Assembly (NCBI GenBank): GCA_947305045.1
Contig: CAMZCW010000132.1
Span: forward strand, 1 to 6,531
Length of the DNA stretch: 6,531 nt
DNA from: an uncultured Bacteroidales bacterium
Lineage (GTDB): Bacteria; Bacteroidota; Bacteroidia; Bacteroidales; UBA932
Reading direction: 5' to 3'
The notes below the pieces were generated by a model, which saw only the letters and a program-made list of their open reading frames with translations, was not told where the DNA came from and ran no database searches. Both the position numbers and the translations under genes were made by a program. Shown one piece after another: positions 1 to 6,277 of this stretch. Positions within the stretch are counted from its first letter, which is position 1. Each line of letters starts with the position of its first letter.

Positions 1-455
1 TCACCTTTCAGGATGGTGAACGCACGGTACAGCTGCTCTGCAAATATCGTGCGGACCATCTGGTGCGAGAACGTCATTTTTGAGAGGGAAATCTTTCCTT
101 GGGCGCGCGCGTATACGTCATCGGAAAAACCGTAGGCGCCGCCGATCGTAAAAATGAGGTTGCGGCCACCGGCGGCAAGCTGCTTTTCCATGAACGCGGC
201 AAATTCCAGGCTGCGGAACTCCCGGCCATGCTCGTCCAGAAGGATCAGCGTGTCTCCCTGGCCCATATGCCGGAGGATGAGTTCCCCTTCCTTCTCCTTG
301 ATTTGCTGCTGGGTAAGGGCCGATACTTTCTTGAGTTCCGGTATTTCCGTTACGGAAAAGGGCACATAGTGCTTGAGCCGGGACGTGTACAAATCCAGGC
401 CTTCCTTTACCCATTTCACGTCGGTTTTCCCAACCGTCAGCAGTACAATGTTCAT
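1..455 (-). CDS. rlmH: 23S rRNA (pseudouridine-1915-N3)-methyltransferase RlmH, C-terminus cut by window edge
   Basis: RlmH is a small SPOUT-class enzyme that uses S-adenosylmethionine to methylate N3 of pseudouridine 1915 in helix 69 of 23S rRNA, acting in the cytoplasm on assembled ribosomes. Reading the minus strand from the ATG at 455 gives 151 codons beginning MNIVLLTVGKTDVKWVKEG. Family hallmarks are visible: the LLDEHGREF segment near residues 72-80, the SAM-binding IGGAYGF loop at about 104-110, and the C-terminal signature LSKMTFSHQMVRTIFAEQLY at about 124-143 followed by RAFTILKG. RlmH is usually about 155-160 residues, so only about five or six residues and the stop lie beyond base 1. 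No frameshift is seen. It is divergent from the DUF4783 gene; from memory the two are often neighbours in Bacteroidota, sometimes with nadC. Identification is firm. Confidence 0.97.
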   Translation of the reverse strand, partial: MNIVLLTVGKTDVKWVKEGLDLYTSRLKHYVPFSVTEIPELKKVSALTQQQIKEKEGELILRHMGQGDTLILLDEHGREFRSLEFAAFMEKQLAAGGRNLIFTIGGAYGFSDDVYARAQGKISLSKMTFSHQMVRTIFAEQLYRAFTILKG

Positions 456-478
456 ATAGTTGTTCCGGGCTTCGCCCT

Positions 479-507
479 TGTCATTCCGAGCGAAGCGAGT
501 GAATCTC
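479..507. repeat. Short interspersed repeat, copy A (rlmH leader)
   Basis: The stretch starting TGTCATTCCGAGCGAAGC and ending GAGTGAATCTC matches a second copy at 5773-5813, which differs by a T/C change, an extra eight bases in the middle and small changes at the end. The copy lies between the rlmH start codon and its promoter, so it would be transcribed as part of the rlmH leader. With the adjoining bases it can form a 7-bp stem (469-475 with 490-496). Sequences of this type recur between genes in many Bacteroidota genomes as I recall, but two copies in one window are all that is shown here. Confidence 0.6.
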
Positions 508-513
508 TTCCCA

Positions 514-544
514 CAAAAGTAACAATTCGGCGCGGAATTTGCAA
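514..544 (-). promoter_or_regulatory. Bacteroidota-type promoter for rlmH
   Basis: On the minus strand, TACTTTTG at 521-514 matches the -7 consensus TAnnTTTG of the Bacteroidota housekeeping sigma factor. A TTG at 544-542 lies 20 bases upstream, the spacing expected for the -33 element. Transcription would begin near 507-510, giving a leader of roughly 50 bases that contains repeat copy A. The -33 element overlaps the 5' side of the divergent DUF4783 gene's leader. Confidence 0.6.
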
Positions 545-556
545 GATAAACTGTCG

Positions 557-1015
557 GTGAAACAAAGAATCCATATGCTTCTGGTGACCACGGCTCTTTT
601 GGGCATGGGGTATTCGGTGCAAGCGCAGTCTTTCTTTACTACCAGCATGCAGGCCCAGCGCCTCAAGCAGGATGACGGTTTTGCCGTTTTTTCCTCCATT
701 ACCAAGTACATGGCCGCCGGAGATGCCGCCTCGCTTTCTACCTGGTTCGCCGACAATCTGGACGTGACCATCATTTCCTCGTCCCGCAACTGTTCCAAAA
801 AGCAGGCCCGCGAAATCCTTCGCAGTTTTTTTGAGGCCAATACGCCCCGCTCTTTCTCCGTTACGCACAAAGCCTCGGAGGCCAACAAGAAATACATGAT
901 TGGCCAGTTGAATGCCGGCGGTGAACTGTTTCAGGTAACTATTTATGCCACTTCTTCCGGCGGTGACCCCTACAAAATCCAACAGTTGAATATTTCGCGT
1001 CAAACCGCTTATTAA
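557..1015 (+). CDS. Secreted DUF4783 family protein
   Basis: The protein resembles DUF4783, a family of small exported Bacteroidota proteins of unknown function; I believe the fold is NTF2/SnoaL-like, which is inference. A GTG at 557 gives 152 residues with a signal peptide: positive start MKQRIH, hydrophobic LLVTTALLGMG, and likely cleavage after VQA before QS (residues 23/24). Two other in-frame starts exist: TTG at 539, and ATG at 575, which would leave the signal peptide with no positive charge. I prefer 557 for that reason, but no strong ribosome-binding site decides it. The mature part shows the pattern GDAASLSTWFADNLDVTI, then SKKQAREILRSFF, SFSVTHKAS, KKYMIGQL and a C-terminal YKIQQLNI, matching how I remember the family. 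It ends at the shared hairpin 1016-1048. No clear TAnnTTTG promoter is seen upstream. A periplasmic or surface role is likely; the activity is unknown. Confidence 0.85.
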   Translation: MKQRIHMLLVTTALLGMGYSVQAQSFFTTSMQAQRLKQDDGFAVFSSITKYMAAGDAASLSTWFADNLDVTIISSSRNCSKKQAREILRSFFEANTPRSFSVTHKASEANKKYMIGQLNAGGELFQVTIYATSSGGDPYKIQQLNISRQTAY

Positions 1016-1048
1016 AAAATCCTCGTTCGGCACTCGAACGAGGATTTT
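1016..1048. terminator. Bidirectional intrinsic terminator
   Basis: AAAATCCTCGTTCG at 1016-1029 pairs perfectly with CGAACGAGGATTTT at 1035-1048 around a five-base loop (GCACT). The 14-bp stem begins directly after the TAA of the DUF4783 gene (1013-1015) and ends three bases before the stop codon of the convergent MscS gene (1052-1054). The A/T ends of the stem supply a U run to either transcript, so it should work for both genes. Confidence 0.88.
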
Positions 1049-1051
1049 CCT

Positions 1052-3727
1052 TTATTTCCCTTCCGGAATCATGTGCACGTCGCACTGCGGGAACGGGATG
1101 GTAATGCCGTTCGCATTCAGTGTGTTGTAGATGAGCTCACGGGCGCGGTTGGCATAGCCAAAGCGTTCCTCTACCAGCACAAACTGTTTCAGGGCGACGG
1201 TGATGCCGCTGTCGCCGAACTCGGACAGCCCCACATTGACCCCGCGCTTGGGATCCACAATGTCGCGGCCGTACTTGTCCTTGGTTTGCAGCTGTTTGCT
1301 GGCTTCCAGGAGCAGTTGGCGCACCTTTTCTATATCCGTGCCATAGCTCACATCTACCGGTACGCTCACGTACTCGTAGGCGCTGCCACGCGTGAGGTTT
1401 TTGAAGTTCTTGTTGAACAGCGCAGTGTTGGTAAAGGAGATGATGACCTCACCGACGGACTGGATCTGGGTGGTCTGGTAGTTGATGGAAGCCACCTTGC
1501 CGCGGATACCGTCGCATTCAATGATGTCACCCACGCGCAGGCGTCCGCTCAGGAGCTGGATACCGTATATGAAGTTGTTGATGATATCCTTGAGGGCAAG
1601 ACCGATACCGGCACTGAGGCCGCCGGCAATGAGGCCCAAAGCTCCTGTGGGGATATTCAGCGTCACAATGAAGAGGTCTGCATACACAAACCACACAAAA
1701 ACGCTGATGAGGCTGTTGCCCAGGGAGAGGTTAATTTCGTTGGTGCGCACGGCCTGTATCTCGTGCTTGCGAAGGTAGCGGCGGTAGGCAAGGACCTGCC
1801 ACATTACGTGGATGGCTTTGTTCAGGTAACGGAACACCAGGAACATCTCGGCAAGGAAGAGGATGCTGAAAATGGAAACCTGGAATTCGCCCTGGCTCAG
1901 GAAAGGCTTCTCGAAGATGGACAGGTACAGGTCTTTGAATTCGAACACGCCCAGGGCCCAATAGGCGCAGATGGGCAGGGAACTCAGGGCCATCAGGGGA
2001 ATGATGACTTCACGGATGAGGTCGTAGAACCAACTGGCACCGAAAAGCAGTTTTTTCTTGTCCTGTCCGGATACGTAAGTGATTTTGGCATCGTAGGCCT
2101 CCATGCGTTTGTTCAGCCGTTTCTCCTTGTACAGGAGCAGCAGTTCCCAGATAGAGGCGATCATCAGGATCAGGGCCAGCTGGAAGTACCACCATACCAG
2201 GATGATGAGGGCCATGAAGATGTAACCCACCAACCCGATAATGACGGCAACGGCCGTAATGGCGAAGGAAATCCAGCCAATGATGGTGTCTGTCCTGTCT
2301 GCCTTTCTGCCGTTTTGCAAGTTGGCGATGAGCTGCCACAGCGCCATTCCCAGGAGCAGGGGCGGGAAGAACAGGTTCATGAAGGAATTGGGCACGAACA
2401 GCACCCGGCAGCTGATGACAAACAGGGCCGTGAAAATGGTGGGCAGGTATATCCGGACACTGCGGGAGAGTTTGGCGGGTTCCAGACGGATGAGGAGGGC
2501 CGTGTAGATGGCCATCAGCAGGCCCAGGAACGTGTGCATGATGCTGATGGCCTTGCGCGCGGTGTCGTCTTCGACGCTCTCGTAGCTCAGGATAAGGAAC
2601 ACGACACAGCCCAGCAGCAGCGCCAGGTAGCGCTTTTGCTCTTTGGCCACCCGCTTTTTCAGCGGCTTGATGAATTTGTACGCAGGCCACAGCACCAGGG
2701 CGGACAGGCCCCACAGGAGGAAGAAGACCAGAACATACACGATGAGCCAGTAAATCCTGGCCGAGTTGATGAGCCGGGTGTTATTGGAAATCTCCTCGTC
2801 GGTATAGTTGGCTTCATTGCTGGTCAGCGCCTGCCAGATGTCGGAGAAACTGTATTTCTCGCTCATGTCCCTGCGGACCTTTTTCCAGTATCTTCCGGGC
2901 TCGGAGAGAATGGTGAACCAGGGTGTCTGCCCCTCTACAAATACTTTGTCTTCAATGATACCATAGTATTCCCGGGCGTACTTATAGGATTCTTCCATCC
3001 GCAGGCGGGCTTCCCGGTAATGGGTGCTGTCCGCCATCACCAGCTCCCGCGTCTGGGCATACATTTTCAGGAGCTCCGATGCGTACAGCATGCAGGAGTC
3101 GCGGTCCGCCTGGCCAATCTCGCTCAGGATAAACGCCGGCGTACCGGCCTCGCTAGTAACGGTGTCCTGCTGCGCGGCGGCGTTCATGGCTACGACGGTT
3201 TCCACCTGCTCGTGCAGGTTTTGCTCCAGGAGACTCTCGTTTTGCAGCAGATGCACATCCAGGGAGTCGTTGTGGTAGGCCAGGCTGTCCGGCACCACTT
3301 CCACATCCAGGAGCTCCGGCGGAAGGCGGCGGAGGGATTCGATGAGGCGCGCATAGCGGTTAATCTCCACATCCAGGGAGAACACAATGCGGTCGTACGG
3401 GGTGCGGTTCTTGTTGAAGTCTTCGTACTCACTGCTTACCTTCTCCAGCGCATAACTGATATCAAAGGCGTATTCCTGTTTCTGGGAGTACAGCATCAGG
3501 GACAGGTCGTTGCACTTTTTGACGATGTCCACCATCTTCTGGTGCTGAATCTCGTAGGTTTCCCGCTGCTCTTCCTGGATGCTGTCCATCCGCTTGTAAT
3601 CGTGATACAGTTCACGGCGGAGGTTGGACAGGGTGGCGTCCAGGCCCATTCCGGTAAATACGGCCAAGGCGGGGACGGCGATGGCAAGCAGCAAGACGAG
3701 CGTGCTAAGGAGTTTCCGTTTCTTCAT
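1052..3727 (-). CDS. Large MscS-family mechanosensitive ion channel with N-terminal periplasmic domain
   Basis: This 891-residue inner-membrane protein is a long member of the MscS family, channels that open under membrane tension to release solutes after osmotic downshock. Start ATG 3727 gives MKKRKLLSTLVLLLAIAVPA, an N-terminal hydrophobic signal or anchor (about 4-24). An upstream in-frame GTG at 3748 is rejected because it lies within the TAnnTTTG element. Residues about 28-320 are hydrophilic, rich in Glu, Gln and Arg, probably partly coiled coil and periplasmic. About ten membrane segments follow between residues 325 and 695. The diagnostic pore helix is at about 695-726, with GLIAGGLSAGIGLALKD and NNFIYGIQLLSGRLRVGD, then the MscS beta domain (CDGIRGKVASINYQTTQI) and a C-terminal IPFPQCDVHM like that of other family members. 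The IPN motif common after the beta domain is replaced by ISFTNT. It resembles MscK-type long channels in plan, but orthology is not claimed. It is transcribed alone, convergent with DUF4783 and divergent from the hydrolase gene. It uses almost no TTA, CTA or TCA codons. Confidence 0.93.
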   Translation of the reverse strand: MKKRKLLSTLVLLLAIAVPALAVFTGMGLDATLSNLRRELYHDYKRMDSIQEEQRETYEIQHQKMVDIVKKCNDLSLMLYSQKQEYAFDISYALEKVSSEYEDFNKNRTPYDRIVFSLDVEINRYARLIESLRRLPPELLDVEVVPDSLAYHNDSLDVHLLQNESLLEQNLHEQVETVVAMNAAAQQDTVTSEAGTPAFILSEIGQADRDSCMLYASELLKMYAQTRELVMADSTHYREARLRMEESYKYAREYYGIIEDKVFVEGQTPWFTILSEPGRYWKKVRRDMSEKYSFSDIWQALTSNEANYTDEEISNNTRLINSARIYWLIVYVLVFFLLWGLSALVLWPAYKFIKPLKKRVAKEQKRYLALLLGCVVFLILSYESVEDDTARKAISIMHTFLGLLMAIYTALLIRLEPAKLSRSVRIYLPTIFTALFVISCRVLFVPNSFMNLFFPPLLLGMALWQLIANLQNGRKADRTDTIIGWISFAITAVAVIIGLVGYIFMALIILVWWYFQLALILMIASIWELLLLYKEKRLNKRMEAYDAKITYVSGQDKKKLLFGASWFYDLIREVIIPLMALSSLPICAYWALGVFEFKDLYLSIFEKPFLSQGEFQVSIFSILFLAEMFLVFRYLNKAIHVMWQVLAYRRYLRKHEIQAVRTNEINLSLGNSLISVFVWFVYADLFIVTLNIPTGALGLIAGGLSAGIGLALKDIINNFIYGIQLLSGRLRVGDIIECDGIRGKVASINYQTTQIQSVGEVIISFTNTALFNKNFKNLTRGSAYEYVSVPVDVSYGTDIEKVRQLLLEASKQLQTKDKYGRDIVDPKRGVNVGLSEFGDSGITVALKQFVLVEERFGYANRARELIYNTLNANGITIPFPQCDVHMIPEGK

Positions 3728-3747
3728 GTTCTCGACAATTAAAGGCA

Positions 3748-3755
3748 CAAAGTTA
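3748..3755 (-). promoter_or_regulatory. -7 promoter element of the MscS-family gene
   Basis: Reading the minus strand, 3755-3748 is TAACTTTG, a full match to TAnnTTTG. It would place the transcript start near 3741-3744 and the ATG at 3727 about 15 bases downstream, a short leader. No TTG is found at the expected -33 distance, so the promoter may be weak or helped by another factor. Confidence 0.5.
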
Positions 3756-3769
3756 GTATTTTTTTTGAT

Positions 3770-3777
3770 TATCTTTG
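3770..3777 (+). promoter_or_regulatory. -7 promoter element of the GH3 hydrolase gene
   Basis: TATCTTTG at 3770-3777 is a full match to TAnnTTTG on the plus strand, 22 bases before the hydrolase ATG at 3800, predicting a leader of about 16 bases. The region upstream is a T run rather than a clear -33 TTTG. It lies 14 bases from the oppositely oriented element of the MscS gene, so the two transcription units share one control region. Confidence 0.5.
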
Positions 3778-3799
3778 TCTTTTGTAAAATGCGTATTTT

Positions 3800-6142
3800 A
3801 TGAAGAAAGTTTTGATTATGTTATCTGCAACGCTCCTTGGTGTCGCCTGTGCACCGAAAGGTCCCCAGGCTATCCCTTCCGACAAAGGGGTAGAGGCTAA
3901 GGTGGAGAAGGTCCTCAAGGGCATGACCCTGGAAGAAAAGGCCGGTCAGCTGGTCCAGCTGAACATCTCGGTGCTGGAGGACGGCACGCGCGAGGCCATC
4001 GACCCGGCCAAGCTGGAGAAGATTATCGGCCAGTATAAGGTGGGTTCTATCCTCAACGTGATGCACGACGCCGCCCATTCCCGTGAGCAAACCGCCGCCA
4101 TGGTGCGCCAGATACAGGAAAAGAGCATGGAGGCTATCGGCATCCCTTGTATCTATGGTCTGGACATGATTCATGGTGCCTCGTACCTTACGGATGGCTC
4201 TTTCTATCCGCAGGAGATCAACCTGGGCGCTACGTTCAACCGCGAATATGCCCGTCTGATGGGCCGCGCCATGGCCTATGAGACCCGCGCCGCACAGGTG
4301 CCGTGGGTGTTCTCCCCGGTGATGGACCTGGGTCGCGACCCGCGTTGGCCGCGGTTGTGGGAAAGTTTCGGCGAGGACCCTTACCTGCAGGCAGAGATGG
4401 CCCGCGAGGAAACCATCGCCATTCAGGGCGAGGATCCCAATCATATCGACCTTGAACACTGCGCCGTTTCCATCAAGCACTTCATGGGTTATGGCGTTCC
4501 GGTGAGCGGTAAGGACCGTACGCCCGCCATCATCGCAGAGAACGACCTTCGCGAGAAGTTCTTTGCTCCGTTCCTGGCGTGCTTCCGTGCCGGCGCCCTC
4601 ACCGCCATGGTGAACAGCGCCTCCATCAACGGCATCCCCACGCACGCCAACGCCATCCTGCTGAGCGGCTGGGTAAAGGAGGAACTGGGTTGGGACGGTA
4701 TGTTCGTGACGGACTGGGCCGACATTGACAATCTCTTTGTGCGCGACCACGTGGCTGCCAACAAGAAAGAGGCCGTTGCCATGGGCATCAACGCCGGTAT
4801 CGACATGATTATGGACCCGTACGATCCCGAGTGCGTGACGGCTATTGTGGAGTGCGTCAAGGAAGGCAGCATTTCCAAGGCCCGCCTGGACGACGCCGTG
4901 CGCCGCGTGCTGCGCCTGAAGGTGCGCCTGGGGCTGTTCGACAAGCCCAATTGGGACTATTCCTACCCTGAGTTTGGCTCCGAACAGTTTGCGCAGGAAT
5001 CCTACGCCGCCGCGCTGGAAAGCGAGGTGCTGCTCAAGAACAACGGCATCCTGCCCCTTAAGGAAGGTGCCCGTATCCTGGTTACCGGCCCCAACGCCAA
5101 CACCCTGCGTGCGCTTAACGGTGGCTGGAGCTACACCTGGCAGGGCAATGCCGATGCCTACGTGCCGCAGTACAAGACCATCTTCCAGGCCCTGTATGAC
5201 CGTTATCCGGGCAAGGTGGCCTGGGTCCCGGGCGTGGTGTATGATCACAATAACTGGCAGAAAGACTTTGCCATCAATATTCAGCAGGCCAAGGATGCTG
5301 CCCGTGGCGTGGATGTCATCGTTTGCTGCGTGGGTGAAAACTCCTACTGCGAGACGCCCGGCAATATGGACGACCTCAACCTGTCGGCCAACCAGAAGGA
5401 ACTGGTGAAAGCCCTGGCGGCTACCGGAAAGCCCATCGTGCTGGTGCTCAACGAGGGCCGTCCGCGCCTGATCGGGGACATTGAGCCGCTGGCCGCCGCC
5501 GTGGTAGATGTGATGCTGCCGTCCAACTTCGGTGGCAACGCCCTGGCCGCCCTCCTGAGCGGCGACGAGAACTTCTCCGGCAAGCTGCCCTTCACCTATT
5601 CCAAGCACATCAACGCCCTGCACACCTACGACTACAAGGTCTCCGAGCACCGCGAAACCATGGACGGCTCCTACAACTACGACGCCGTCATGGACGTGCA
5701 GTGGCCCTTCGGCTATGGCCTTTCCTATACCACATTTGCCTATAGCAACCTGGTGGTAGCCGGGGGCTCTCCTGTCATTTCGAGCGAAGCCGAAGGCGGA
5801 GTCGAGAAACCTCAATTCACCGCCGCCGATGTCCTTCGCGTGAGCGTGGATGTCACCAACACCGGCGCCCGCGCCGGCAAGGAGGCCGTGCTGCTGTACA
5901 GCTCCGACCTGGTGGCGTCCCTCATCCCGGACGTCAAGCGCCTGCGCGGCTTCGAGAAAATTGCCCTGGAGCCCGGTGAGACCAAGACCGTGACCTTCGA
6001 ACTGCCGGCCAGCGCCCTCGCCTTTGTGGGTGCGGACGGCCGCTGGCGCCTGGAGGCCGGCGAATTCCGCCTCTCCTGCGGCGGCCTTTCCGCCATGCTC
6101 AACTGCACCGAAACCAAAGTTTGGGATACCCCGAATATCTGA
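3800..6142 (+). CDS. Glycoside hydrolase family 3, BglX-like exported beta-glucosidase
   Basis: This 780-residue enzyme should hydrolyse terminal beta-linked glucose (or a related sugar) from oligosaccharides by the retaining GH3 mechanism, outside the cytoplasm. The N-terminus MKKVLIMLSATLLGVACAPKG is a signal peptide with Cys17; the lipobox is imperfect (G at -3), and no acidic residues follow the Cys, so a periplasmic lipoprotein is more likely than a surface one. The (alpha/beta)8 domain (about 35-380) contains GLDMIHGASYLTDGSFYPQE, GRDPRWPRLWESFGEDPYL at 178-196, SIKHFMGYG at 224-232 and the nucleophile motif FVTDW with Asp305. The second domain (about 400-600) carries GENSYCETPG, with Glu518 aligned to the acid/base position of barley ExoI. 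A fibronectin-III-like domain (about 645-770) follows, introduced by WPFGYGLSYTTF. Length is typical of BglX (about 765). An interspersed repeat encodes part of residues 658-672. The stop TGA lies in repeat 6138-6170. Exact substrate cannot be told; xylosidase or another glucan activity is possible. Confidence 0.95.
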   Translation: MKKVLIMLSATLLGVACAPKGPQAIPSDKGVEAKVEKVLKGMTLEEKAGQLVQLNISVLEDGTREAIDPAKLEKIIGQYKVGSILNVMHDAAHSREQTAAMVRQIQEKSMEAIGIPCIYGLDMIHGASYLTDGSFYPQEINLGATFNREYARLMGRAMAYETRAAQVPWVFSPVMDLGRDPRWPRLWESFGEDPYLQAEMAREETIAIQGEDPNHIDLEHCAVSIKHFMGYGVPVSGKDRTPAIIAENDLREKFFAPFLACFRAGALTAMVNSASINGIPTHANAILLSGWVKEELGWDGMFVTDWADIDNLFVRDHVAANKKEAVAMGINAGIDMIMDPYDPECVTAIVECVKEGSISKARLDDAVRRVLRLKVRLGLFDKPNWDYSYPEFGSEQFAQESYAAALESEVLLKNNGILPLKEGARILVTGPNANTLRALNGGWSYTWQGNADAYVPQYKTIFQALYDRYPGKVAWVPGVVYDHNNWQKDFAINIQQAKDAARGVDVIVCCVGENSYCETPGNMDDLNLSANQKELVKALAATGKPIVLVLNEGRPRLIGDIEPLAAAVVDVMLPSNFGGNALAALLSGDENFSGKLPFTYSKHINALHTYDYKVSEHRETMDGSYNYDAVMDVQWPFGYGLSYTTFAYSNLVVAGGSPVISSEAEGGVEKPQFTAADVLRVSVDVTNTGARAGKEAVLLYSSDLVASLIPDVKRLRGFEKIALEPGETKTVTFELPASALAFVGADGRWRLEAGEFRLSCGGLSAMLNCTETKVWDTPNI
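5773..5813. repeat. Short interspersed repeat, copy B, inside the GH3 coding sequence
   Basis: TGTCATTTCGAGCGAAGC opens this copy, which ends GAGTCGAGAAACCTC and matches copy A at 479-507 apart from an eight-base insert and a few changes. It is in frame with the hydrolase gene and supplies about residues 659-671 (VISSEAEGGVEKP), in the linker before the beta strand LRVSVDVTNTG of the C-terminal domain. On the minus strand it reads RFLDSAFGFARNDR, a peptide I recall from spurious gene calls over such repeats in this phylum. Confidence 0.65.
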
Positions 6143-6170
6143 GCAGACAAAACTTTTTCGCTCCCCTTTA
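6138..6170 (+). repeat. Direct repeat copy 1, overlapping the GH3 stop codon
   Basis: These 33 bases begin TCTGAGCAGACAAAACTTTT and end GCTCCCCTTTA. They match 6182-6215 exactly except that the second copy has one more C in the C run. The TGA stop of the hydrolase (6140-6142) lies within the repeat. An 11-base spacer separates the copies. Confidence 0.9.
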
Positions 6171-6181
6171 CGGATTGATTC

Positions 6182-6215
6182 TCTGAGCAGACAAAACTTT
6201 TTCGCTCCCCCTTTA
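6182..6215 (+). repeat. Direct repeat copy 2, left arm of the long hairpin
   Basis: This 34-base second copy is followed at once by an inverted, slightly diverged copy (6217-6241). The pair forms a hairpin: 6187-6192 with 6236-6241 (6 bp), 6193-6202 with 6225-6234 (10 bp), 6207-6211 with 6217-6221 (5 G-C pairs), with a bulged C at 6235, a small internal loop and the loop TTTAT. Confidence 0.9.
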
Positions 6216-6216
6216 T

Positions 6217-6241
6217 GGGGGTAGAAAAAGTTTTCGTCTGC
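6217..6241 (-). repeat. Inverted copy of the repeat, right arm of the hairpin
   Basis: GGGGGTAGAAAAAGTTTT followed by CGTCTGC is the reverse complement of the core of copies 1 and 2, with one inserted C and a changed internal loop. It can pair with either direct copy, so two alternative hairpins are possible in the transcript. No U run follows the hairpin on the plus strand, so it does not look like a standard intrinsic terminator. The rest of the gap, to 6277, is A-rich with no TAnnTTTG element. Confidence 0.85.
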
Positions 6242-6277
6242 GAAGCATAATAGAAGAATAAGAATAGAGAAAAACTT

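Noticed and set aside
99..560. A 153-codon plus-strand open frame at the left end
   Set aside because: It is antisense to rlmH, whose identity is certain, and the composition is not protein-like.
452..1033. Minus-strand open frames of 193 and 138 codons over the DUF4783 gene
   Set aside because: They run through the terminator, repeat copy A and the rlmH promoter; the plus-strand frame has a signal peptide and family match.
1073..3742. An 889-codon open frame antisense to the MscS gene over almost its whole length
   Set aside because: It is aligned codon-on-codon with the real gene and is open only because the real gene avoids TTA, CTA and TCA. The protein is rich in His, Gln, Gly and Asp with no membrane, signal or domain pattern. 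Its stop falls opposite a TTA upstream of ATG 3727, which in fact supports that start for the real gene.
3789..3803. A four-codon frame (ATG CGT ATT TTA TGA) whose stop overlaps the GH3 start as ATGA
   Set aside because: It could act in translational coupling, but something this short is expected by chance and it has no ribosome site of its own.
3821..5815. A 664-codon open frame antisense to the GH3 gene
   Set aside because: Same cause: codon-aligned antisense of a gene lacking TTA, CTA and TCA from residue 9 on. Its N-terminus is the translated interspersed repeat.
6187..6241. The long hairpin as an intrinsic terminator for the GH3 gene
   Set aside because: On the plus strand no T run follows the right arm (the next bases are GAAGCATAATAG), and the stem is interrupted by an internal loop.
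6215..6250. An 11-codon frame, MGVEKVFVCEA, starting in the hairpin loop and in frame with the symporter
   Set aside because: It is made by the inverted repeat arm and ends in TAA TAG before the symporter; a leader peptide is possible but nothing else supports it.
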